Part shown: positions 44,157 through 53,217 of the stretch, piece by piece
How the letters are laid out: each line of letters opens with the position of its first letter
Position numbering within the stretch: the first letter of the stretch is position 1
Source of the DNA: Shewanella atlantica
Lineage (GTDB): Bacteria; Pseudomonadota; Gammaproteobacteria; Enterobacterales; Shewanellaceae
Direction: 5' to 3'
NCBI RefSeq assembly: GCF_003966265.1
Contig: NZ_RXNV01000001.1
Span: 806,001-870,000, forward strand
DNA length: 64,000 nt
Program-made: the position numbers and the translations under genes
The notes under the pieces: generated by a model
What the model was told of the DNA's origin: nothing
Database searches by the model: none
The model's input: the letters and a program-made list of their open reading frames with translations, nothing else

Positions 44157-44442
44157 TTTCATCTCCTCTGCCCTGCTAATCGCCGGGGGCGTATTCTTCC
44201 TGGCTGGTACCGTGGGGCTATTACGATTTCCTGACGTTTACACTCGCCTGCATGCCCTGACTAAAGGCGATAACGTGGGCTTGGGGCTGGTGATCGCCGG
44301 GCTGGCAGTTCAGGTTCAAAGCTGGTTTACCGTTGGCAAGTTGCTGATGATTTGGGTCTTGGTGATGCTCGCCAGCGCCAGCATTTCTCATTTAATTGCA
44401 AGACGTGCTTTGCTGCGAGGTATCAAGCCGTGGAAGCGTTGA
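44143..44442 (+). CDS. mnhG: Mrp/Mnh antiporter subunit G-like
   Basis: 99 residues with three membrane segments. GTVGLLRFPDVYTRLHALTKGDNVG is the MrpG/PhaG signature. Overlaps the genes on both sides. Confidence 0.92.
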   Translation: MTPIDFISSALLIAGGVFFLAGTVGLLRFPDVYTRLHALTKGDNVGLGLVIAGLAVQVQSWFTVGKLLMIWVLVMLASASISHLIARRALLRGIKPWKR

Positions 44443-44753
44443 CCATACTTAACTGGGCGTTAGATGGCCTTTTGGGAGTGAGCTTGTTCAGCCTGGCCTG
44501 GCTGGCACTCGCAAGCCCGGATATTTTCAAGGCGATAGTGCTATTTATCAGCTTTGGGCTGCTGATGGCATTAGCTTGGGTGCGGCTCAATGCACCGGAT
44601 ATCGCTCTGGCTGAGGCGGCTATTGGTGCAGGCCTGACCGGTGCCCTCTTACTCGCTGCGTTTGCACGACTCAAGGATAACAGTACCAGTGTATCTGACG
44701 GCGAGGAAATTAAGTCACACATGCATCATGATTCAAACGAGCTACCAAAATAA
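44430..44753 (+). CDS. DUF4040 / MbhD-like subunit (MrpA C-terminal homologue)
   Basis: 107 residues from GTG at 44430, inside the end of mnhG, with GAGG about ten bases upstream. Three membrane segments; WVRLNAPDIALAEAAIGAGLTGALLLAAF is the DUF4040 signature, matching the C-terminal part of MrpA and MbhD of archaeal hydrogenases. In this cluster it stands alone, as in Mbh, rather than fused to a large MrpA. Confidence 0.82.
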   Translation: MEALTILNWALDGLLGVSLFSLAWLALASPDIFKAIVLFISFGLLMALAWVRLNAPDIALAEAAIGAGLTGALLLAAFARLKDNSTSVSDGEEIKSHMHHDSNELPK

Positions 44754-44843
44754 AGGCAAGCCAAAAGATGTTACTTGCCTTAATGAGCTCGAATTAATAG
44801 TTATCAATAAGCGCAGTCCTCAGCGAGAACCAGGAGAGATGAT

Positions 44844-45500
44844 ATGGACAGGAATCGTTGGTTGTTGCCATTGTTGCTGATGCTCTTTGTGGGCCTCGGT
44901 TATGCCGTATTGTCTATTCCTGAACCAGTGGAAGGTCTGCCCAAAATGCTGGTCGACAACATGGAACTAGGGGGGGTGTCTAATCCGGTGACTGCTGTAC
45001 TGCTCAACTTCCGCGGCTACGATACTTTGTTGGAGATGGGAGTATTGCTGGTCGCTCTGCTTGGCGTGTGGTCACTCGGCGGCATGCCTGATTATCACGA
45101 ATCTAGCCCGGGACTGGTTCTGGACATAATGTCACGTCAGCTGGTTCCCGTGCTGATTATCGTGGCCGGGTATTTGTTGTGGGTGGGCGCCGATGCGCCG
45201 GGGGGAGCCTTTCAAGCCGGAGCACTGCTGGGGGCTGCGGGTGTATTACTGCTGCTTTGCGGATGGCGTATCGGCAACAAATGCTCCGGACTACCATTGA
45301 GAATTCTTATCGTTCTGGGTCTGGGCATGTTTGTCATGGCCGGTACGGGTTTACTTCTGATAGAAGGTGAATTCTTACAATATCCGCCTCCTGTGGCCAG
45401 TGAGCTGATATTGATAATCGAAGCGGCGGCTACACTGTCCATAGGTACTACGCTGGCGGCCATGTTTCTGGGTAGCCGACCGGGGGAAGCGGACAAATGA
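44844..45500 (+). CDS. mnhB: Mrp/Mnh subunit B-like (MnhB domain)
   Basis: 218 residues. The C-terminal 130 residues hold the MnhB domain (VLDIMSRQLVPVLIIVAGYLLWVGADAPGGAFQAGALLGAAGVL). The N-terminal 80 residues (NPVTAVLLNFRGYDTLLEMGVLLVALLGV) match the MbhE-like end of MrpA, so this is an E+B fusion by archaeal naming. Start supported by GGAGAG. A 90-base gap upstream has a weak GGCAAG/CTTGCC hairpin. Confidence 0.88.
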   Translation: MDRNRWLLPLLLMLFVGLGYAVLSIPEPVEGLPKMLVDNMELGGVSNPVTAVLLNFRGYDTLLEMGVLLVALLGVWSLGGMPDYHESSPGLVLDIMSRQLVPVLIIVAGYLLWVGADAPGGAFQAGALLGAAGVLLLLCGWRIGNKCSGLPLRILIVLGLGMFVMAGTGLLLIEGEFLQYPPPVASELILIIEAAATLSIGTTLAAMFLGSRPGEADK

Positions 45501-45805
45501 GCTATGTTTACCTCTATGCGCTCCTTGGTGTGGGCTTGTTCGTTCTGGGCTTGAACGCCTTGATCGTTCACGCCCATTTGATGCGCAAGATACTGGCTGT
45601 CAATGTGATGAGTACAGGAGTATTTCTGGTGCTGGTGGCACTATCTTCCCGTAATGAGGGCATCTTACCGGACCCTGTGCCGCATGCCATGGTGATTACC
45701 GGCATCGTGGTTTCGGTGTCTGCTACAGCATTGGCACTCATCTTGATGCTGAAGCTGAACCGGGCAACCGGAAAAAATGAACTTCCCGACAGGAGCCGGG
45801 ACTGA
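45497..45805 (+). CDS. mnhC: Mrp/Mnh subunit C-like (NuoK family)
   Basis: 102 residues with three membrane segments. GLNALIVHAHLMRKILAVNVMSTGVFLVLVAL and PVPHAMVITGIVVSVSATALAL are those of MrpC/NuoK. The ATG overlaps the mnhB stop (ATGA). Confidence 0.92.
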   Translation: MSYVYLYALLGVGLFVLGLNALIVHAHLMRKILAVNVMSTGVFLVLVALSSRNEGILPDPVPHAMVITGIVVSVSATALALILMLKLNRATGKNELPDRSRD

Positions 45806-47276
45806 TCACTGCAAACGGATGAAATTGCTGCCTATGGAGTTAATATTGGGGGAAGTCCCGTGGATTGTGGTGCTGATCATCTTACCTTTAACGGGTGGCA
45901 TGGCTTGCTTCCTGTTCCCGACAATATCGAAATCACTGGGTCTGCTTACTTCTCTGGCTGTTATCTCTTGTGTGTGGGGGCTAGGTTGGCAACTTGAAGA
46001 GGATGGGGCGCAGCGTTACGCCATTGGTGGCTGGGGCGCCCCCTTAGGTATCGACCTTTACGCCGATGGACTAAGTCTGGTGATGGTGGCTGTGGCGGCC
46101 TTGGTGGGATTGGGGATCAGCGTCTATTCCAGCAGTTATTTCCGTCGCGATAAAGCGAATCACTTTTGGCCGCTATGGTTGTTCCTGTGTGGAGCACTGA
46201 ATGCACTATTCCTATCCTCAGATATTTTCAATCTCTATGTCACACTGGAATTGCTGGGATTGACGGCTGTGGCCCTTGTGGCATTGGCCGATGGTTCGGA
46301 AGCCCTGACCTCAGCCATGCGTTATCTGCTGATCAACCTGATGGGCTCTTTGTTTTATCTGCTGGGTGTTGCCTTTCTTTATCACAGCTTTGGCAGTCTG
46401 GATATTGCAATTCTGGCGCAACGAGTTGAACCGTCGCCCGCAGTCTGGGCGGCGGTGGGATTGATAAGTGCTGGCCTGCTTCTTAAGACTGCGCTTTTCC
46501 CTATGCATTTCTGGTTACCGGCAGCTCATGCCAGTGCTCCTGCGCCAGTGAGCGCACTCTTGTCCGCATTGGTGGTCAAAGCTTCTTTTTATATTCTGCT
46601 GCGCATGTGGCTGGAGATCTTTCCTATTGTCGGTATTTCATTCGCTCAGTTACTTGGATTGCTTGGCTCGGCGGCCGTCCTTTGGGGCGGAATTCAGGCA
46701 CTGCGCCAGACTCGGCTAAAATTGCTTGTTGCCTACTCGACGGTATCGCAGCTAGGTTATCTGTTTCTGGCTTTTCCGTTGGGAATGAGTATAGCCTGGA
46801 AGGGGGCGCTATATATGTTGTTGTCTCATGCTGTAGCCAAAGCGGCGATGTTCATGGCGGCGGGCAATATATTAGCTGCCGGAGGACATGATCGCATAGC
46901 GGATCTCTCTTCGATCACACAACGTCTGCCCCTGACTTTAACGGCATTTTCCTTAGCGGGTATAAGTATTATGGGTCTACCGCCTAGTGGCGGGTTCATC
47001 GCCAAGTGGTTACTGCTGGAGGCATCAATACAATCGGGGCAGTGGTGGTGGGGAGCTATTCTCCTTCTCGGCGGGTTACTGGCCGCAGCTTATGTTTTCA
47101 GGGTCGTTAGTCATGTGTTTACCCAAGCCGAGGCGACACACGAGGCCCGGGAGGTACCGGCCAGAATGGAGTGGACCGCTCTGGTACTGGCTTTGGTCGT
47201 TATCTTTTTGGGCGTGTTCGCTTCTTGGCCGTTGGCAATGATGGAGATTGGCTCTCCCTTCGGAGGAGGTAGCTGA
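45777..47276 (+). CDS. mnhD: Mrp/Mnh proton-conducting subunit D-like, first
   Basis: 499 residues, about 14 membrane segments. PMHFWLPAAHASAPAPVSALLSALVVKASFYILLRM and the lysine/glutamate pattern are those of NuoL/M/N-type antiporter subunits. The ATG at 45777 is within mnhC; starts at 45819 or 45834 would give a more normal N-terminus. First of three such large subunits here. Confidence 0.88.
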   Translation: MNFPTGAGTDHCKRMKLLPMELILGEVPWIVVLIILPLTGGMACFLFPTISKSLGLLTSLAVISCVWGLGWQLEEDGAQRYAIGGWGAPLGIDLYADGLSLVMVAVAALVGLGISVYSSSYFRRDKANHFWPLWLFLCGALNALFLSSDIFNLYVTLELLGLTAVALVALADGSEALTSAMRYLLINLMGSLFYLLGVAFLYHSFGSLDIAILAQRVEPSPAVWAAVGLISAGLLLKTALFPMHFWLPAAHASAPAPVSALLSALVVKASFYILLRMWLEIFPIVGISFAQLLGLLGSAAVLWGGIQALRQTRLKLLVAYSTVSQLGYLFLAFPLGMSIAWKGALYMLLSHAVAKAAMFMAAGNILAAGGHDRIADLSSITQRLPLTLTAFSLAGISIMGLPPSGGFIAKWLLLEASIQSGQWWWGAILLLGGLLAAAYVFRVVSHVFTQAEATHEAREVPARMEWTALVLALVVIFLGVFASWPLAMMEIGSPFGGGS

Positions 47277-48772
47277 TGAATTGGAATACGGCTCTGCCCT
47301 TGATGGTGCTCGGCAGCTCCCTCCTGCCGGGACTGATGATCTTCTTTTTGTCCGAGGAGCATGTTGTAGCTCGCACATCGCTTAACCTAGCCAGTGCAAT
47401 ACTGAAAATAGTGCTGATTGGGGGCATGTTTTGGGGGATGTTACACGGTCACCATTACGAGTCACGTTTAGCGCTACTGCCTGGACTCGATTTGGTACTG
47501 CGTGCCGGACCACTATCGATGCTTTTCGTTCTGCTTTCCGCCGGATTGTGGCTGGTCACTACCGTTTATGCCATTGGTTATCTGGAGGAATCACCTTACC
47601 GAAGTCGCTTTTTCGGCTTCTTCAGCCTGTGTGTAACTGCTACTGTCGGTATTGCTCTAGCAGGCAACCTGATGACCTTTTTGGTGTTTTATGAGCTATT
47701 GACCCTGTGTACTTATCCGTTAATAGTACATCGAGGAACCGAGGTGGCCCGAAAAGCTGGTAGAACTTATCTAATCTACACTATCTTCGGTGGTGCATTG
47801 CTGTTGCTGTCGTCGGTGTGGCTCTACACTCTTGCTGGCACCTTGGAGTTTACGGATCGTGGATTCCTGTCTGGTCTTGATACCTCTCTCCACCCAACAC
47901 TGATATTAATCTTCGCGTTGTTGATCGCCGGGCTGGGTGTAAAAGCGGCATTGTTCCCCCTGCATGGCTGGTTACCTCTGGCCATGGTGGCACCGGCACC
48001 AGTGAGTGCACTGCTGCATGCCGTAGCCGTGGTGAAGGCAGGGGCATTTGGTATTGTACGGGTTGTTTACGATGTATATGGCATTGAGTTTGCTACTGAT
48101 TTGGGGCTGACACTCCCTTTGGCGATACTGGCTTCGGCTACTATCATTTACGGTTCGCTGAGGGCCTTGTTTCAAGATGAACTGAAGCGTCGACTTGCAT
48201 TCTCTACGGTCAGCCAGGTGTCATACATAGTGTTAGGCATAGCGGTTGCCGGTCCCGTCGCGACTATTGGTGGCCTGATCCATCTGGTACATCAGGGGGT
48301 ACAGAAAATCACCCTGTTCTTTTGCGCAGGAAACCTCGCAGAGACACTGGGAATTCACAAGATCAGTGAGATGAATGGAGTAGCTTGGCGCATGCCGTGG
48401 ACCATGGCTGCATTCACGATTGGTGCCTTTGGTATGATAGGGGCGCCGCCACTGGCAGGTTTTTTCAGCAAGTGGTATCTAGCACGAGGTGCATTGGATG
48501 CCGAGCAAGACTGGGTGATACTTATTCTGGCCGGTAGCAGTATACTGAATGCCGCTTACTTTCTGCCCATATTGTATATCGCTTGGTTTAAGAAGCCTCC
48601 CGATAGCTGGCCGGCCGAACGCTCTTTCGGGCGTAATGAGACATCTTGGGCATTACTGATTCCTACAGTGGTAACCGCTATGATGACATTGGCACTTGGG
48701 TTATTGGCGTCTGCGCCGTTCAGCCTGTTGGAGTGGGCGAGTCAAATTGTGAACAGAGGATTCGCGCAATGA
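47276..48772 (+). CDS. Mrp/Mnh proton-conducting subunit D-like, second
   Basis: 498 residues, about 14 membrane segments. PLHGWLPLAMVAPAPVSALLHAVAVVKAGAFGIVRVVYDVYG is the MrpD/NuoL family motif, with the loop Lys and the TM5 Glu (FLVFYELLTLCTYPLIVH). Its start overlaps the end of the previous subunit. It resembles the MrpA N-terminal/NuoL type more than the first copy does, but lacks the MrpA C-terminal extension. Confidence 0.88.
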   Translation: MNWNTALPLMVLGSSLLPGLMIFFLSEEHVVARTSLNLASAILKIVLIGGMFWGMLHGHHYESRLALLPGLDLVLRAGPLSMLFVLLSAGLWLVTTVYAIGYLEESPYRSRFFGFFSLCVTATVGIALAGNLMTFLVFYELLTLCTYPLIVHRGTEVARKAGRTYLIYTIFGGALLLLSSVWLYTLAGTLEFTDRGFLSGLDTSLHPTLILIFALLIAGLGVKAALFPLHGWLPLAMVAPAPVSALLHAVAVVKAGAFGIVRVVYDVYGIEFATDLGLTLPLAILASATIIYGSLRALFQDELKRRLAFSTVSQVSYIVLGIAVAGPVATIGGLIHLVHQGVQKITLFFCAGNLAETLGIHKISEMNGVAWRMPWTMAAFTIGAFGMIGAPPLAGFFSKWYLARGALDAEQDWVILILAGSSILNAAYFLPILYIAWFKKPPDSWPAERSFGRNETSWALLIPTVVTAMMTLALGLLASAPFSLLEWASQIVNRGFAQ

Positions 48773-50076
48773 ACGGCATAGTGAGTGGATTCCTGCTTGT
48801 ATCTGCGCTGGGATTGCCGCTGTTACTGGCATTTCCACCATTGCATCGTCGCCTGCCCTGGCCTGTACATATTGCCCTATTACCAGCGATTGCCCTGGTG
48901 TTTATTCCTGTGGATCTTTGTATCGAACTGCCTTGGTTTCTGCTGGGTACAGGACTGGGGCTCGATGCGGGCTCTCGCTGGTGGTTGGCGATATCAGTGA
49001 TGATGTGGGGCGTAATTGCCATTTTTTTGCTCCCGCCAAACGGGCGTAATGTTCATCACCCTCTGACAAGCTTGTTTCTGTTATCTCTAACGGGACAGAT
49101 GGGCGCAGTTCTGGCAACAGATATGGTCAGTTTCTTCGCGCTTTCTACCCTGATGGGGTATGCGTGTATTGGCTTGTTGCTTGCCGATGCCGATGAGACG
49201 ATTCGTCGCGCCGGACGGATCTACCTGGTGTTGCTGATCTTGGCGGATATTATCCTTTTTGAGGCTATGGTGATGGCCGAAGCGATTTCTGAAGATCTGG
49301 GTTTTGCAACCTTGGCCCGGGTAATTTCATTATCCAACTCCTTAGATCTCTACCTGTCGATAGTGCTTGTTGGTTTCGCCTTCAAGGTGGGCTTATGGCC
49401 GTTACATATATGGTTGCCATTGGCATATGCCACTGCTCGCCCCGCTACAGCACTGATGTTATGGGTTGGTCCCGTCGCAACTGGATTGCTTGGTGTACTC
49501 CGTTGTCTGCCTCTTGGTGAGGTGTCTGCGCCGATGCCGGGAGGGGCACTCCTGTTTCTTGGCGCGGTCACAATCCTTTATGTCATCTTTTTTTGCTTTA
49601 AGCGGGCACAACGTAGACAGCAACCTGCTTATTTTGCCACCATAGTGACGGGAAGCTTTGTTATGGGCTTAGGGGCTGGCTTGAGCGATCCTGCTCTATG
49701 GAGCGGGTATGGAGACCTGGCTCCTATCTTTGTTTTCACTATGGGGTTGGTGTTGGCAATAATGATTGTCAGTTTCGAATGGTCTATGGCTAAGGGCGAG
49801 ATATCAGGGGCAAATAAGGTGGATAGGACGCTACTGGAGAGCTGGTTTGAAGCTTTCGTTCACTGGGGCCGACGCGCAGGAATCGATACTTTACCTGATT
49901 TTCGCGCTCTATGGCTTGCCAGACGGGATGGGCTCAGGCAAAAGCGTATATGGCAAAGAGCGTTCGACGCCGGTGAATACTTTCTGCAGCGCTGGTCATT
50001 CGCGCTCACTCTGTTTTTGCTATTAGTTATCGTGACTGTGGTTCTTTTATTCCTGGATGCTGCGGCAGTTCTGTAA
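48769..50076 (+). CDS. Mrp/Mnh-like membrane subunit, third (NuoM/N type)
   Basis: 435 residues from ATG at 48769 (ATGA overlap with the previous stop, AGAGGA upstream). The core PLHIWLPLAYATARPATALMLWVGPVATGLLGVLR is degenerate relative to the others: the usual proline-alanine-proline-valine SALL motif reads ARPATALM, so proton conduction may differ. A cytoplasmic C-terminal loop with RRAGIDTLPDFRALW leads to a last membrane segment. Confidence 0.8.
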   Translation: MNGIVSGFLLVSALGLPLLLAFPPLHRRLPWPVHIALLPAIALVFIPVDLCIELPWFLLGTGLGLDAGSRWWLAISVMMWGVIAIFLLPPNGRNVHHPLTSLFLLSLTGQMGAVLATDMVSFFALSTLMGYACIGLLLADADETIRRAGRIYLVLLILADIILFEAMVMAEAISEDLGFATLARVISLSNSLDLYLSIVLVGFAFKVGLWPLHIWLPLAYATARPATALMLWVGPVATGLLGVLRCLPLGEVSAPMPGGALLFLGAVTILYVIFFCFKRAQRRQQPAYFATIVTGSFVMGLGAGLSDPALWSGYGDLAPIFVFTMGLVLAIMIVSFEWSMAKGEISGANKVDRTLLESWFEAFVHWGRRAGIDTLPDFRALWLARRDGLRQKRIWQRAFDAGEYFLQRWSFALTLFLLLVIVTVVLLFLDAAAVL

Positions 50077-50192
50077 GGTGAAATATTATATAAACTTAAG
50101 TTTTTTAATCGGCTCATTAACGGAGCAGCCATTCCACCATATTTGAAGTGTCATTTTCGATAAGGTTGTGCAACTCAAGTTCACCATCCTTG

Positions 50193-50240
50193 CAGTTCAA
50201 ACCAGGGAGGGGCCTAATAGACGAGCCAATAGTTTCAAAC
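50193..50240. repeat. att remnant, right end of element 2
   Basis: CAGTTCAAACCAGGGAGGGG differs from the tRNA sequence (CAGTTCGAGTCTGGGAGGGG) at four positions. It is followed by CTAATAGACGAGCCAATAG and TTTCAAACGAAGAAG, matching the 41126 copy. Confidence 0.65.
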
Positions 50241-50242
50241 GA

Positions 50243-50270
50243 AGAAGTCTGCCTCGTGCAGGCTTTTTTG
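50243..50270 (+). terminator. Terminator after the last att remnant
   Basis: AGTCTGCC-TCG-TGCAGGCTT and T-run; fourth of the related modules, similar to that at 41033. Confidence 0.8.
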
Positions 50271-50478
50271 TTTATGCGCCGAAGTTAAGGTCACTGTTAG
50301 ATTGCAAAAATAGAACTAAAGACAGCAGTTACTTATGACTGTTTCTGAAATACGACTTCGCAGTCAGCAACATCGGTGACCGTTAGTGGATACTGCGCAG
50401 TCAGGCTGCTTGGGCAAGTGCTCAACATCAAAAGGCCAAGCATCATCATACTTCTATACATATTTCTGCTACCTATAC

Positions 50479-50510
50479 GAAAAAAGCGCGCCACCAAAAG
50501 TGACACGCTA
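50479..50510 (-). terminator. Terminator of the TonB receptor gene
   Basis: AGCGTGTCAC-TTTTG-GTGGCGCGCT then TTTTTCG on the minus strand, 23 bases past the stop. Confidence 0.8.
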
Positions 50511-50532
50511 TTATCTAAATCAAACCAAAGAG

Positions 50533-52698
50533 TTAGAAGCTGAGTTCATAACCAAGAGAGTAGTTACGCCCCTTGCCTGCAAAGTAATACGATGAGTGAT
50601 TACGAATTTGGCTAAAGTAGTTAACGTAATATTCATCTGTCAGGTTTTCGATAGCCAGCGACAGGCGGCCGTACTGACCAAGATCATATCTCATAGTGGC
50701 ATCAAGCAGGCTATAGCCTTCGAAGCTCTGAGATTTCTCTTCGTTATCGGCATCCATCAAGGTGTTGAATTGAATACGGGTACTTAGCGCATCGGTAACA
50801 TCATAATCCATAGCCAGCATCAATCTGTCCGGAGATATATTCTTCAGATCCATGTCGCTATCTACGCTACCGTCACCATCTGAATCAACTTCACCGTCGA
50901 CCATAGAGTACAGCGCCTGTAAGCGAATTTGGTCATTCAGCTGGTAACTGGCTGTGAATTCAGCACCACGTATCTCAGTGCGTTGACGGACAACATCATA
51001 GGTACCGCCGGTATTTAATGAGAGGTTGGCACCATCTTCAGCTAACGAGTAGTAAGTGGTAGCAGATACCAGCCACTGCTCGTTGGTATAGTTGATACCA
51101 AGCTCATAGTTATCGGTTACAACAGGCTCGACTGCAGGCATCGACATGAAATCGATTGCCGGCCCACCTTCAACTGGCTGCTCTTTACTACCAACCCAGT
51201 TTCCGCGTAACACACGCCCGATATCCGGTAAACCGAAGCCTTGGTTAAAGCCTGCGTAGATATTCATATCTTCAGTCAGGCTGTATACTGCCCCAAGGTT
51301 ATAAACCAGCTGCGAGAAGGATTGCTCACCACCGATAACGTCGACTTCGCCATAGGCAACGCCATTTTCATCCTTTAGACCGTAACCATAGAGTGTTTGA
51401 TGATCTTGAACTTCGACGTCTGTATTTTCATAGCGCAAACCACCAGTCAAACGCAGATCATCGGTAACCAAAATATCACCCTGTACAAACGGAGCGATAC
51501 CGAAGTACGACATCTCAGGAGTCACACCTAAGCCAGTTTCAAGCAGATACTGCTGTGTGCTGTCATCCAGGATATCAATACCGGCAACCCAGCTATCATC
51601 CAGATCGAGTAGGTCAATCTGACTATAAGCAAGCTTCATACCTTTCTTAGTAGAGATGATGCTCCCCTGATCTTTAGCCACCGTCGATGTTGGATACCAG
51701 GTTGCTTTGCCATAAACTGCTTCGAAATCCTGATGGAAAAACTGCACTGTTAATCCGCCACCAGCAAGATCATCGTGGCTATAGGTCAGGTTATAAGACT
51801 CAACATCATTGGTGATAGGTTCGCCGTCCGGTGTTCCTTTTTCGATGCTGGTCACTATGCCATTTTTAAAATCCCCCTTAACCGCAACATAGTCGTTATT
51901 CCCTTCCAGCTTATAACGGTTTGCAGAAAACTCCAGGCGTTGATCGCCGTGGTTAACACCTGTCTTAAGGAAAAAGTTATTTGCAGTTGAGTCCTGAGTT
52001 TCCCCCTGGATAAGGTTCATACCAATAGGATTACCATTGCCATCATAGTAAACCCCCTGATCATACCAAGAGGTAGCAAACACAAGGTCAAAATCTTCAT
52101 CGAAATGACGCAAGTTGTACCAAACTTTGCTGCTGGTTGAATCGCTCTCGAAGCTGTCGTTAAAACGAGTACCTACAGTATGTTTCCAATTATCACCTTT
52201 CTTAGCTGACATGGTGATGTAGTTGATGATACCGCCAGTCGCGCCCATGCCGTGCACGGCGCTAGCACCGTTAACGACTTCTACACGCTCTAACGTAGAC
52301 GAGTCCAGTGGGTAACCGTAACGGTTACCGTTACGTAGCGGGTTGTTCTGTGGCACACCGTCCACCAGGATCAGTGCGGTGCGCCCGCGAAGGTTTTCCC
52401 CCTGGTTTGACAATTTCTGACGGCTTGGTGTCATACCCGGAACCATGTTCGCCAACACAGAGGTTAGATCATCACTAATGCTGATCTGCTTGCTGATCTC
52501 CTCTTCGGTGATCACGGTAATTGAGCCAGGGATCTTATCAACATCTTGCAGATAACGGGTGGCGGTAACTACGATAGTTTCATCAATTTTTACAGAATCT
52601 GTTTCGGTATCGACTGGAGCTTGTGCCATGGCCTGGGAAATAGAAAGGGCCAATACCGAGAGTGGCAGACCAAGGGTATTTAGAAGTGGGGATCTCAT
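50533..52698 (-). CDS. TonB-dependent ferric-siderophore receptor (IutA-like)
   Basis: 721 residues. Signal peptide to about 26 (ISQAMAQA), a TonB-box region (DETIVVTATR), the plug domain with GENLRGRTALILVDGVPQNNP and VEVVNGASAVHGMGATGGIINYIT, and a C-terminal beta-barrel ending in an aromatic residue (NYSLGYELSF). The plug motifs resemble the aerobactin receptor IutA and related hydroxamate receptors. It imports Fe3+-siderophores using TonB energy. A Fur-like site lies just upstream. No biosynthesis genes are nearby, so it may take up foreign siderophores. Confidence 0.88.
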   Translation of the reverse strand: MRSPLLNTLGLPLSVLALSISQAMAQAPVDTETDSVKIDETIVVTATRYLQDVDKIPGSITVITEEEISKQISISDDLTSVLANMVPGMTPSRQKLSNQGENLRGRTALILVDGVPQNNPLRNGNRYGYPLDSSTLERVEVVNGASAVHGMGATGGIINYITMSAKKGDNWKHTVGTRFNDSFESDSTSSKVWYNLRHFDEDFDLVFATSWYDQGVYYDGNGNPIGMNLIQGETQDSTANNFFLKTGVNHGDQRLEFSANRYKLEGNNDYVAVKGDFKNGIVTSIEKGTPDGEPITNDVESYNLTYSHDDLAGGGLTVQFFHQDFEAVYGKATWYPTSTVAKDQGSIISTKKGMKLAYSQIDLLDLDDSWVAGIDILDDSTQQYLLETGLGVTPEMSYFGIAPFVQGDILVTDDLRLTGGLRYENTDVEVQDHQTLYGYGLKDENGVAYGEVDVIGGEQSFSQLVYNLGAVYSLTEDMNIYAGFNQGFGLPDIGRVLRGNWVGSKEQPVEGGPAIDFMSMPAVEPVVTDNYELGINYTNEQWLVSATTYYSLAEDGANLSLNTGGTYDVVRQRTEIRGAEFTASYQLNDQIRLQALYSMVDGEVDSDGDGSVDSDMDLKNISPDRLMLAMDYDVTDALSTRIQFNTLMDADNEEKSQSFEGYSLLDATMRYDLGQYGRLSLAIENLTDEYYVNYFSQIRNHSSYYFAGKGRNYSLGYELSF

Positions 52699-53217
52699 TT
52701 GTTAATCCTTGTTAATAAAAATGTCAACGCTGTCATTTTGACATGCGAATGTTAATAATTATCATTTGAATTATCAATAGGTGGATTCACTAAAGTTGAC
52801 TTAACTCAAAAAATGGAACACTTGTAAGAAGCATAAAGACATTTATGCTAAATCTAGTCATTCTTTCAGCACAAGATAAAAAATGTTTAATCCATGGGGT
52901 TTAGGAGGGATAGCGATTAACCATCTTACTGTTGATTTATAAATAAAAAATAAGAAACAACTCCAAATAGATAGCCATCTGAGCGCATATTTATGCAAAC
53001 GAATGCTTAAATGAAACTAGCATTGGACTAACGACTTGTACGCTCTAATCCTAAAAAAGTTCCTAATGGTGTCCTTTATCAACCCCTCCCACTCTTTTGC
53101 ATTGCTAAGATTCTAATTTTAGTGACATAACCCACTATTCAAAAGATAAAACTAATGTAACATTAAATTCCATAAGAAAAATCTGATTTAACAGGTAATA
53201 CAAGGGAGAAGTGACAG
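52699..53217. promoter_or_regulatory. Promoter region with Fur box
   Basis: This 519-base gap serves the receptor gene and the divergent membrane gene. At 52749-52776, 51 bases before the receptor start, AATAATTATCATTTGAATTA resembles the 19-bp Fur consensus (TAAT-ATCATT pattern). The rest is AT-rich with nothing recognised. Confidence 0.6.

Larger units (their letters stand above)
41022..50240. mobile_element. Element 2: decayed tandem element carrying an Mrp-like antiporter cluster
   Basis: Right next to attR of element 1 lies a second unit with the same left-end plan: terminator, att remnant (41112), arm repeat (41249), 54-aa gene and Gp2 relict. It is followed by Mrp-like cargo and a final att remnant at 50193. 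It has no integrase or AlpA. The pattern suggests an older insertion of a related element whose mobility genes were deleted, left beside a later one. The cargo looks more GC-rich than element 1. The boundaries are inferred from degenerate repeats. Confidence 0.65.
50077..50532. other. Right junction of element 2
   Basis: 456 bases with a final degraded att copy (50193-50214), its terminator (50243-50270) and, toward 50479, the terminator of the TonB receptor gene. One 69-codon plus-strand frame at 50386 lacks coding character. Confidence 0.5.

Noticed and set aside
42392..50076. Respiratory complex I or membrane hydrogenase
   Set aside because: There are no NuoB/C/D/G/I or hydrogenase catalytic subunits; MnhE, F and G are diagnostic of Mrp-type systems.
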